Source: JBFHIJ01 sp963678775
GTDB taxonomy: Bacteria > Bacteroidota > Ignavibacteria > Kapaibacteriales > UBA2268
Direction: 5' to 3'
Assembly (NCBI GenBank): GCA_963678775.2
Contig: CAXXGR010000004.1
Coordinates: 186,001-250,000, forward strand
Length of the DNA stretch: 64,000 nt
Shown here: positions 26,901-34,370 of the stretch, piece by piece
How the letters are laid out: the number at the start of each line of letters is the position of its first letter
How positions within the stretch are numbered: the first letter of the stretch is position 1
Made by a program: the position numbers and the translations under genes
Notes under the pieces: generated by a model
What the model was told of the DNA's origin: nothing
Databases searched by the model: none
Seen by the model: the letters and a program-made list of their open reading frames with translations, nothing else

Positions 26901-27225
26901 CATGATTATTCTTATAGTCCGATACGCTCGGAGTATAATCTTTCGGAATTTCTTGTACACTACTTACTTCATCTACTTTAGTAATGCAAATACGTTTTAT
27001 CTGACCATCTACAAGCATTTCGCAGGCACCACATTTACCGATCCCGCACTCAAGACTGCGTTTACGGTTATCTAAGCTGTGACTGTGTACGGGGTACCCT
27101 GCCTGATGCAGTGCCGCAGCTATGGTTTTGCCTTTTTGTCCTTTTACTTTGTTTCCCATATAAGTAAAAGTAACTTCAGATGATTCCTGTATCTCTAAAA
27201 TTGGGTGTGATGTGATTTGATACAT
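23998..27225 (-). CDS. Fused HcnABC-like FAD/Fe-S amine oxidoreductase (1075 aa)
   Basis: One polypeptide carries parts usually on separate subunits. Residues 15-100: HcnA/SoxA-type [2Fe-2S] domain, Cys 60, 65, 68, 80 (CGIGKCGACEM). 114-440: NAD(P)/FAD oxidoreductase with GAGPAG at 121. About 455-505: two ferredoxin clusters (CNPCAFSCP and CIGCMECVYQCP). About 605-650: BFD-like [2Fe-2S] (ICHCDDVT, GACRGKRC). About 705-1060: DAO-type flavin domain with GGGIGG. Family logic (opine oxidase, hydrogen cyanide synthase, dye-linked proline dehydrogenase) points to oxidation of a secondary amine or imino acid with electrons passed through Fe-S centres. The substrate is unknown. Transcribed alone. Confidence 0.88.
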   Translation of the reverse strand: MYQITSHPILEIQESSEVTFTYMGNKVKGQKGKTIAAALHQAGYPVHSHSLDNRKRSLECGIGKCGACEMLVDGQIKRICITKVDEVSSVQEIPKDYTPSVSDYKNNHEVKVFKTTVAIIGAGPAGLAAREQLNGFGVDNIVIDNNDKIGGQFNMQTHQFFFFEKEKKFGGMRGFDISATLAGESHENIFLNSTVWDILDGKRLAVKNIKTDEIYYVEADVLVIATGAVPFMPSFENDDLPGVFTAAVVQKMMNDELTLLGKNILTVGAGNIGYLTSYQLMQGGAKVKAIIEAQPNEGGFPVQANRVRRLGIPVMLSHILVKAIPNENKDGIIGAVVAESKNFKPVPGTEKIITGIDAINICTGLVPDDALLIKGKEIFKRDCHGVGDAVRIGEGTSAVLRGKQVAYEILEDLGIRYNYDDYLRISKEYIDSQQHPHKIIADPAMPNEDRLEKPFVIADCLYGFACNPCAFSCPHGAISKNSSSTVPVIDYDKCIGCMECVYQCPGLAIFGYNIKKGWLFLPIEFDIESNKEVFLVDNNGKKLGEGVIEKIFKKGNKTHIARVKAVDLEGRDIVKARGFILKENYPEPVEFENNDENIESKKYICHCDDVTMDTIMGVIGDRKFISIDEIKHTTRLGMGACRGKRCIKRLKQTLAGSGITIVGEATPRGPMSNQVNMGELYPNGSVHKIVPIATKNIKKIQVKSLIAGGGIGGSALFRYLAEAGMEPTLVNYGRGSSWRNIAGGRPAFSLPEISDIAVNNLEIFKELDKTANIDFRSIDYVTFAHDKELYQALEASKQWSNAYMVEPKDFAKEISPRFNQNLDTYQAALITKDCWQATPGKVVDLIRQIGIKNGGTVQEDCKLIQVTKNDNKYLVLVQNHDKEYVEYETEIFINALGPEAEEFTKMVGIDTGLYPVKHQAFITRRLPMMGKEGIPLPMLIDRRKYKGFVAVYGQQLAETGQIIGCASPAVDAQEAKANLKINSEEFLRIVSEVFVDWIPELSSVGFQAIWAGYYVEPRMYIDPEAGLFTGLRGQGFMLGQYLAKMYVDKLTGKDVPDYFERLSLKGDGLLEKAFK

Positions 27226-27507
27226 AAAAATCTTTTAAATTAATGGCAATTCTAAATTTATATAATACAATAAAATACCCAAATTAAATGATACAGCCAA
27301 GACTTAGCTATAACTAAACATTAAGTCAGAGGGGAAACGTATAATATCATAAAAGTATATAAACCGGGTAAATTTAAGGAATTTTCAAGGATAATGAGGG
27401 CAATTCTATTAATATAGTTTTTGTGAGATTTTGTACATTGGAAGATTTATATACAATAAAATGGAATTAGATGCAATTATATGAGTTTATGATATGATAT
27501 CCTATCA
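27226..27507. other. Intergenic region without recognised gene
   Basis: AT-rich upstream region of the fused oxidoreductase gene. No gene, riboswitch or clear operator is seen; it ends at the terminator of the next minus-strand gene. Confidence 0.6.
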
Positions 27508-27541
27508 GTAAAAAAAGAGACGCAAACACTTACGCCTCTCT
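27508..27541 (-). terminator. Rho-independent terminator after nitroreductase gene
   Basis: Minus-strand stem AGAGGCG / CGTCTCT (one G-U pair) with a T7 run. Confidence 0.82.
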
Positions 27542-27572
27542 CTCCAATATCACATTTCAATCTAACTTTATA

Positions 27573-28178
27573 TTATAAATATGCTGTTCCCCACTCGCCA
27601 TTAAAGAAAGAATCTCCGATGTCTCTTCGATTTCGACCGGAAATTTCTTTTTCAAGATAATCTTCACCAAGCAAATTGGATTTATCCTGGTAGCCTATCG
27701 CCATGAAAGCCATAGGCTCAAATCTGTCAGGAATGTCAAATATTTCTCTTGTTCTTGCAGCGCTAAAGCCTACTATCTGATGCGATGCTGCACCAATGGC
27801 AGTAGCTTGCAGAGCTATATTTTCGGCACATGCCCCTGTGTCATACTGCGCCCATTTGTTTTGCATTACATTTTTCTTTTTAACGTATGCATCTGAGCAA
27901 ACAATAAGCATCAAAGGTGCATGTTGTGCCCATTTGCGGTGCCACTCTCCTATGCACTGCATTGCTTTTTGGAAAGCATCAGGGTTCGTCTCTCTGTCAC
28001 AAACGATTATTCTCCAAGGCTCTTCATTGAGTGAGGAATGCGCCCACCTCCCGGCTTCGCAAAGGGACAAAATTTGCTCATTACTTAATTTCTTTTCTGG
28101 ATTAAAAGAGAATGGACTCCACCTTGAAGCTAAAGTGAAATCAATAGCGACTTTAGTGTCGGCATTTTTTTGTAACAT
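27573..28178 (-). CDS. Nitroreductase family protein
   Basis: FMN-dependent nitroreductase fold: N-terminal ASRWSPFSFNPEKKLS, CEAGRWAHSSLNEEPWRIIV (the usual SxxNxQPW motif appears as SSLNEEPW), then QYDTGACAENIALQATAIG and a late PMAFMAIGYQ. 201 aa is normal. It is not closely similar to the first nitroreductase at 6344-6883, so they are not recent duplicates. Substrate unknown; monocistronic. Confidence 0.88.
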   Translation of the reverse strand: MLQKNADTKVAIDFTLASRWSPFSFNPEKKLSNEQILSLCEAGRWAHSSLNEEPWRIIVCDRETNPDAFQKAMQCIGEWHRKWAQHAPLMLIVCSDAYVKKKNVMQNKWAQYDTGACAENIALQATAIGAASHQIVGFSAARTREIFDIPDRFEPMAFMAIGYQDKSNLLGEDYLEKEISGRNRRDIGDSFFNGEWGTAYL

Positions 28179-28649
28179 GATTTTATACTCCGATAAACAA
28201 ATGACATCAGCTCAAACGCCTGTAACCCTCTAATATTATGTAATTTAAATCAAATAATTGCCTCCGAAATTTCAAGCTAATTCTCAGAATTACTAGTAAA
28301 ATCTATATCATATTTTCACCTATGAAAATTCTGGTGCCTCTCTTAAAAACTGAGCATTTAGATGAAAGTGCAAAATAGAATAGGAAAATATATTAGGAAA
28401 TTAGATTAGTTTAGAAGTGAGTATAGTCTTTGGGTATAGTGATAAATAAAATATTTGAAGAGTAAATATCTTTGTATCATTCATTGGTAGAGCCATGAGG
28501 AAATAATTTGATTAAGGGATGCCAAACATTTATATATAATAATACTCTTGGCATACTCTAAGCTATTCCGATACAATTAGATCGAAGCTGACAACTTTGA
28601 ATATATCCAATTATTTATTTGGATTATATCACTTAGCTTGTTAGTTTTG
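28179..28649. other. Intergenic region upstream of the cobalamin riboswitch
   Basis: About 470 bp, AT-rich, presumably holding divergent promoters for the nitroreductase and the B12 operon. No gene or structured RNA was recognised before 28650. Confidence 0.55.
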
Positions 28650-28812
28650 CGTATCGTCTCAGGTGAAAATGGAAGCAGGTTAGATTCCTGCACGGTTGCG
28701 CCGCTGTGACGGGAGACAAATTTTCCATGCGAAAGCAAGCCACTGCCTATTATATGCGGGAAGGCGGAAAAGGAGATAGACCCCTAAGTCAGAATACAGC
28801 CCTGAGATGCTC
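28650..28812 (+). promoter_or_regulatory. Cobalamin (adenosylcobalamin-type) riboswitch
   Basis: Conserved elements appear in order: a P1 arm with GTCTCAGG, GGAAGCAGGTT...ATTCCTGCACGG, GCGCCGCTGTGACGGG, the core AAGCCACTGCC, CGGGAAGGCGG, and the B12 box region CCTAAGTCAGAATACAGCC followed by the closing CCTGAGA that pairs with P1. Downstream, AATGAGGT (about 28853) can pair with ACCTCATT (about 28909), followed by T-rich sequence, which could be the expression platform. It would lower expression of the following T9SS propeller / BtuB operon when cobalamin is plentiful. Confidence 0.96.
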
Positions 28813-28994
28813 ATTGGTTATAGCAATATAAACATTCGCGCTTTACGAATGCAATGAGGTTCAATTCCAACTTCCACGCAATACTTTTGCCTTCAAGTTT
28901 GTTTCGTACCTCATTTTAGTTTTCATTTTGAGCATTTGGCTCGCTTATATTGAATATTTACTTACTTTATTCATATATCTATTTGGGGTATGAG

Positions 28995-30320
28995 ATGAAA
29001 AATCTTATGCGTTTTTTTGCGTTAGCTATAGCTTTGCTTGCGTTTACAGCTTCAGCACAGGCTAGTTTTAAGCATTTACATGATTTCGAAGTAGGAAAGC
29101 AACCTGCAGAAGCTTTCTTTTTTGGTGGCTACTATCACGTATTCTGTATTGGGCAGGATGTAAACTATAATGGCACCTTTGAAGATGGGGATGAGTATCC
29201 TTCATGGTGGAAGATACCTGTGCATCAAGGCTCTATGCTTTCTGAAAAAGTAATGGATTTCCCAATGGGCGGCGTGCAGTTCAACACTCGCCATGCACTA
29301 GACAGTGATAATGGGATTTTATATATCAGCCAAGGGAACGCTGTAGTTGCACTTGATTTGGGTGCAGGTGAGATTAAAGACGATAAAGTCTATGAAGGCT
29401 TCTCAAGCTCTTTAGCTCTATATTCTTCTCACCTATTTATTTCTATACCCGGTGCTGAACCAAAAATAGCAGTTATTAATAGAAATTCTAAAGATTTAAT
29501 GTTTGAAGTGCCTGCAGGTCTTAACTTTCAGGAAGTTTTGCCTTATAGCATCAGCGGCGAAAAAGGTATGGTAGCCCTTAACGTAGGTCCTTACGGTACG
29601 GACTCATCTAATGTAATGATTTACAAATTAAATCATCAAGGCGAAAGCACTTCCGTTGCTTCTATAGATACTATTTACGTTGGTAATACCGGCAACCATA
29701 TTAATATCGATAATGGGATGCTGTATGTTACAGTCAATGGCAGCCATACTGTGAAAGTAATTGACCTTGAATCTAAAGAAGTTACAATGACTATAGAAAC
29801 CGGAACTGAAGGGCTTAATGGGCCTCGCCAGTGTAAAGTCCACGGCAATACGCTTTTTGTAACTACTTACAACGAAGATCTTAGAACTTTTGACCTCACT
29901 ACAGGTGAACTCATAGATAATTATGAGCTCCCTGCGAAAGGCGAAGGCATCGATATTACAAATGAGATTATCTCTGTTTGTAACATAAGCAATGCTGATT
30001 ACTCACCTAACAAGAAAGTTTCTTTCTTTCAGATTATTACTTCTGTAGAAGACAATGAAACTCTTGCTAATTTGAATATTTATCCTAATCCTGTTACTGA
30101 CAGAGCAATCTTAGAATTATCTAACGAAGTTAGAAATGTTCAATCAGTCGCTATCTATAATATAGATGGTAGTAAAATCGCAGATGTTTCTACTGACATA
30201 GCAGGTAATTCACTTAATCAAATTACTATCAACTGTACTGAATTTGCTCCGGGTACTTACGTCCTAAACCTTAGAGCAGATAATAAAATGCAATCAATAC
30301 CATTTGTTGTAGTTAAATAG
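28995..30320 (+). CDS. Secreted beta-propeller (YncE-like) protein with T9SS sorting domain, B12-regulated
   Basis: First gene after the cobalamin riboswitch. Start at 28995, before a signal peptide (MRFFALAIALLAFTASAQA); an in-frame ATG 45 bp upstream adds no signal feature. Residues 30-350 form YncE/BtuG-like propeller blades, for example GNTGNHINIDNGMLYVTVNG, KVIDLESKEVTMTIETG and QCKVHGNTLFVTTYNEDL. The C-terminal 80 residues are a T9SS domain (LNIYPNPVTDRAILEL, NIDGSKIADV, APGTYVLNL). By analogy with BtuG, the surface cobalamin-binding propeller next to BtuB in Bacteroides, it may capture B12 at the cell surface; this is inferred from fold and regulation. Confidence 0.82.
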   Translation: MKNLMRFFALAIALLAFTASAQASFKHLHDFEVGKQPAEAFFFGGYYHVFCIGQDVNYNGTFEDGDEYPSWWKIPVHQGSMLSEKVMDFPMGGVQFNTRHALDSDNGILYISQGNAVVALDLGAGEIKDDKVYEGFSSSLALYSSHLFISIPGAEPKIAVINRNSKDLMFEVPAGLNFQEVLPYSISGEKGMVALNVGPYGTDSSNVMIYKLNHQGESTSVASIDTIYVGNTGNHINIDNGMLYVTVNGSHTVKVIDLESKEVTMTIETGTEGLNGPRQCKVHGNTLFVTTYNEDLRTFDLTTGELIDNYELPAKGEGIDITNEIISVCNISNADYSPNKKVSFFQIITSVEDNETLANLNIYPNPVTDRAILELSNEVRNVQSVAIYNIDGSKIADVSTDIAGNSLNQITINCTEFAPGTYVLNLRADNKMQSIPFVVVK

Positions 30321-30323
30321 TAC

Positions 30324-32291
30324 ATGCTTAGTAATTTGAAAAATATGAATTATCACAAGCTCCGCAAATTCATTTGTGGATGCGGAGCTTGTATAATTAT
30401 GACTCACTCATCTCTTGCCGCGATGAAGGACACCGTGCGCACCGAAAAAATTGTTGTTACCGACAATAAGTTACAATACTCTGACACAAAGAAATATGTC
30501 GCCTCTAAAACTATAGGCAGATCGCTTATAGAAATAAAAGGCAGTGAAACTATAAACGAAGTGCTTAATTCTGTACCGGGTATATACATAAAAGATTACG
30601 GCGGGCTCGGAGGTTTGAAAACTGTTTCCGTAAGAGGAACATCTTCAAATCAGACCGCAGTTATGATAGACGGTATAAAATTAAACTCTTCGCAGAATGG
30701 CTCGTTTGATCTCGGTATTTTATCCACTGACATAGCAAATCGGATAGAAGTTATTCGCGGAGGTGCCTCTGCCCTATTTGGTGGCAATGCCATAGGTGGG
30801 GCTATAAATGTCCTGACAGACAATACCCCTAGCAAAAACCTATCTCTAAGTGCCTCGCATGGTGCTTTCGGCACTTGGAGATATGCAGGGAAGGCTTCAG
30901 ATTCGGAGGAGGGGTTGTTTTGGAATATTAATACGGAATATGCCAAGTCAAAAGGCGACTTTCCGTTTATTATGCCGGGCTTCGGTGAGGAAAAAGAATA
31001 CCATAGAGAAAATGCACAAGCGGAGTCTTTTCAGGGAAACTTTGTAATCGGTAACTGCTTTGATTCCTTCTCTCTCGGACTTAGAAATATTATATCATAT
31101 ACTGACAGAGGTGTGCCCGGAGCAGCATATCTAAATAAACTATATTCGCCTGCAAATCTTAAATCTAAAAATATATATTCTTTCTTGAATTTTGATAAAG
31201 TCATAAATGAAGAGATGATTCTTGCAATCAAAGCGTATACTAAATTCGGTGAGTTAAATTATAAAGACGAATCCGGAATTGGACTTAATTCTGATGGTGT
31301 AGATAATACATATTATGACAGGAATTCGATTTTGAAAGCAAAGCTTTCGAAAGTTAACGACTTGGGTGTGATAGATTTAGAAGCTTCCTTTGAATATAAC
31401 GAATTGCGTGGCGAAATGCTCCAAGAAGCTGCCGGAACAAAAGCCGAAAGAGGCAATTTATCATTTAGTTCAGCTTATTACGGCTCTTCCGATCTATCAG
31501 AATCTCAAAAATTGAATTATCATGCAGCTTTAAGATATGACTATATAGAAGATATGTCTGCTGTTTCGCCTATGTTTGGTCTGAGCTACGAAACAGATTC
31601 TGTACCATTTGAAGCTAAAATCTCATACTCTTATAACTTTCGCCCTCCCAGCTTCAACGAGATGTATTACATGAACTACGGCAATATCGACTTAAAGCCG
31701 GAACGCTCACACTCTTATAATCTCGGTATTTCATCAAGCCCGATAGATAACTTAACAATAGAAACCAATTTGTTTTTTATTAATACTCGAGATCAAATTG
31801 TAGCTGTTCCCAAATCCCCGATAACCTGGTCAGCTCAAAATCTTGGACTTGTGCATACAAAAGGAATAGAGCTAAATGCAACTTATCTGCCTCTGCAGTG
31901 GATTAAATTTGATGTTGCCTATACTCTGCAAAGTGCCATTAATAAAACTCCGGAAATTGACAGTTATAATTTTGGGAAGCAACTTGTTTATTCTCCGAAA
32001 GAAATATTTAATACCTTTCTCGCTATCGAAAAGTATAATTCTCTTTTGCTTCTTGAAGGTGAATATATTTCACTTAGGTACACAACTGCTGAGAATACAA
32101 GCGACAATAAACTCGAGCCATATTTTCTTGCTCATGCCGGACTTAAATATACTTTTGGTGTCGGCAAAAATACTATTTCTTTGAGACTAGATTTAAAAAA
32201 TATATTTGACAATAAAGACTATCAGATAATTATAAACTACCCTATGCCGGGCAGATATTGGAACTTCAAAATATCTTATGATTGGAGATAA
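30324..32291 (+). CDS. btuB: TonB-dependent cobalamin receptor, BtuB-like
   Basis: Outer-membrane receptor for active uptake. N-terminal signal region (CGCGACIIMTHSSLA), TonB-box-like EKIVVTDN, plug domain with INEVLNSVPGIYIKDYGG, VSVRGTSSNQTAVMIDGIKL and IEVIRGGASALFGGNAIGG, then a 22-strand barrel ending in an aromatic-rich YPMPGRYWNFKISYDWR. Length 655 aa is close to BtuB (about 600). Located 3 nt after the propeller gene and under the cobalamin riboswitch, so cobalamin is the likely ligand. A second ATG at 30345 is a possible start. Confidence 0.92.
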   Translation: MLSNLKNMNYHKLRKFICGCGACIIMTHSSLAAMKDTVRTEKIVVTDNKLQYSDTKKYVASKTIGRSLIEIKGSETINEVLNSVPGIYIKDYGGLGGLKTVSVRGTSSNQTAVMIDGIKLNSSQNGSFDLGILSTDIANRIEVIRGGASALFGGNAIGGAINVLTDNTPSKNLSLSASHGAFGTWRYAGKASDSEEGLFWNINTEYAKSKGDFPFIMPGFGEEKEYHRENAQAESFQGNFVIGNCFDSFSLGLRNIISYTDRGVPGAAYLNKLYSPANLKSKNIYSFLNFDKVINEEMILAIKAYTKFGELNYKDESGIGLNSDGVDNTYYDRNSILKAKLSKVNDLGVIDLEASFEYNELRGEMLQEAAGTKAERGNLSFSSAYYGSSDLSESQKLNYHAALRYDYIEDMSAVSPMFGLSYETDSVPFEAKISYSYNFRPPSFNEMYYMNYGNIDLKPERSHSYNLGISSSPIDNLTIETNLFFINTRDQIVAVPKSPITWSAQNLGLVHTKGIELNATYLPLQWIKFDVAYTLQSAINKTPEIDSYNFGKQLVYSPKEIFNTFLAIEKYNSLLLLEGEYISLRYTTAENTSDNKLEPYFLAHAGLKYTFGVGKNTISLRLDLKNIFDNKDYQIIINYPMPGRYWNFKISYDWR

Positions 32292-32294
32292 TAT

Positions 32295-33155
32295 ATGAAA
32301 TATTTTATAATAATGTTGGTGTTAGTTATACCATTGTGTGCAGGTATGCCGATAGACACCGTTTTATCTTTCACCCCTGGCAGCGGTCAGGACTTTGGAC
32401 ATGGCGCAGATGTTTTTCCTGAAAACATATTTGGACTACCAAGCACAAATGCGTCCGAAACTGTGCCGGCTGCGGCTGAGCAAGATATTCTTTCCTTAGG
32501 GCTAAAAGGTGAAATAGTTGTTGGCATTAAAGACTACTATATAGTTGATGGTGATGGAGCTGACTTTACAATATTTGAAAATGCTTTTTTAAATCAGGCT
32601 ACTGAGAAAATATTTGCAGAACCTGCTGTAATCTCTGTAAGTGAAGATGGTATCCATTTTGTTGAATTTCCTTTTGATTCGCTCTCTCTGGCTGGCTTGG
32701 CAGGCAAAACTCCGACCTATGGAGACCAAAACCCTTACAATCCGGAAGTGAGCGGAGGCGATAGTTATGATTTGGCAGATTTGGGATTGAATCAAATATC
32801 TTGGATTAAAATAAGAGATGTAGCAACCTACGCTTCTTTAGATGAAGATAGCCCATACTATTATCCACTTGTAATGCTTTCCGGATTTGATCTGGATGCA
32901 GTACTCTGCATAAATATTAGACATAAAGGCGAAAGCGTTCATGACTTATCTGAAGATATCAGAATCAATCAATATTCTGATTATCTAATTATAGAAACAC
33001 CTTTGCCTTTTGAGTATAAACTTTATAATCTAGCAGGTGAGACTATTTCAGAAGGAACAAACTCAACTATCAGTACAAACGCTCTGCACAAGGGTATGTA
33101 CATAATTCAGATACTGGCTAAACACAAAGTACTTACAAAAAAATTGATTATATAG
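32295..33155 (+). CDS. Secreted cell-surface protein of the B12 locus with T9SS-like C-terminus
   Basis: Signal peptide (FIIMLVLVIPLCAG), then a domain typical of cell-surface proteins next to BtuB in Bacteroidota: GSGQDFGHGADVFPENIFGL, GDGADFTIFENAF, AEPAVISVSEDGIHFVEFP and WIKIRDVATYAS, with many acidic residues suggesting calcium binding. The last 70 residues look like a sorting domain (LYNLAGETISEG, GMYIIQILAKHKVLTKKLII) without a clear YPNP. Starts 3 nt after btuB. Co-regulation suggests a helper role in B12 capture at the surface; no biochemical role is certain. Confidence 0.75.
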   Translation: MKYFIIMLVLVIPLCAGMPIDTVLSFTPGSGQDFGHGADVFPENIFGLPSTNASETVPAAAEQDILSLGLKGEIVVGIKDYYIVDGDGADFTIFENAFLNQATEKIFAEPAVISVSEDGIHFVEFPFDSLSLAGLAGKTPTYGDQNPYNPEVSGGDSYDLADLGLNQISWIKIRDVATYASLDEDSPYYYPLVMLSGFDLDAVLCINIRHKGESVHDLSEDIRINQYSDYLIIETPLPFEYKLYNLAGETISEGTNSTISTNALHKGMYIIQILAKHKVLTKKLII

Positions 33156-33217
33156 ACTCTTTATAAAGCTGTTGTTTTTGATATCGGCTCCTAATACAAA
33201 TTTATGGAATTTCAAAG

Positions 33218-34298
33218 ATGAAATCATTAAACTATCTGGCAATAATTATCTCGCTTGTTATCACCTCTTGCACTGACGATCCTCAAACCGCAGTGAACGT
33301 GCCAATCCACACAAATAGCAGACCGATTTTAGTTATGAATGAAGGTATTTGGGGGCAGGCGAATGCTTCTATTACGGCTATTGACCCAGAATCTTGGGAA
33401 ACAGAACAGTATTGGTATAGAAACCATAATCCTGGCTATCAATTGGGAGATTTGGCAAATAGCATGATGAGAGTTGAAGATACGCTTTGGATAGCTATGA
33501 CTACATCGAAATACATAGAAAAGATAAATATCTCTACGGGTAAATCGATAGGTAGACTCCTTTTTGAAACCCCAGCCAAAGGAATCAAAGAAATGGTTTA
33601 TGTCAGCCATGACCTCGCTTTTGTTACGGATATTTATGCGCATTCCATGCACGCCTATAATCCAAATACCATGCAAATAATCCAATATGATATAAAAACC
33701 GGACCGGCGCCTGAAGAGATTACCTACCTCAATGGCTATGTCTATGTCACAAACTCCGGATATGGTGACTTACTCAAGGATAAGGAAAAAGCAGGTACTA
33801 TCTCTGTATTTGATGTAAACACGTTTACTGAAATTGACAATTTTGAAGTTCCTCACAATCCCATGCGTATAGTTGCCAGCGAAATCCATAATAAGATATA
33901 CATAGGCTCCACTGACTATCCATCTGCTAACCCGGCAGTACCAAAGGTTATAGAATACTCACCGGAGAGCAAAACTATTACAAAAGAGTGGGACGTCCAT
34001 CCAGTCGAAATGGAATTGAGTTCCACTAATGATAGCTTATTTTATAATCGATAAAACATCTCTCTATGTGATTGATTTAAGTTCAGAAAATAAGAAAGTA
34101 ACTAAACTATGGGACATAAAAGATAGCAAAGCGAACTTGTACGGTTTAGGGATTTTAGCCGGCATAGATGCAGTTGCAGTTACTAATGCAAAAGACTATC
34201 AGAATATGGGTGAACTCTATATATTTAAATCCCGAAACTTCGCTTCACCTTTCACTGCACTTAAGACAAGTCTAAATCCTAGTCAAATAGTCAATTAA
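33218..34298 (+). pseudogene. BtuG/YncE-like lipoprotein propeller, frameshifted
   Basis: Lipoprotein signal (YLAIIISLVITSC), then VNVPIHTNSRPILVMNEGIW and propeller blades (PEEITYLNGYVYVTNSGYG, NPMRIVASEIHNKIYIGSTD) like the DUF5074/YncE proteins to which BtuG belongs. The first frame ends at 34054 (NDSLFYNR stop), while the remaining blades continue in another frame from about 34045 (DKTSLYVIDLSSENKKVTKL to NPSQIVN, 34298). A one-base change near 34048-34051 would join them. It may be a real mutation, a sequencing error, or phase-variable loss. Last gene of the B12 operon. Confidence 0.78.
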
Positions 34299-34370
34299 AC
34301 TATTACACTTATAATATAGTTTTTTCATTACCGTCTATAAGAGATATTTTGTAAATCAAAGGACATTGGT

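Noticed and set aside
26668..27075. 135-aa open frame opposite the fused oxidoreductase
   Set aside because: Antisense to clearly conserved Fe-S and FAD motifs; no independent coding signal.
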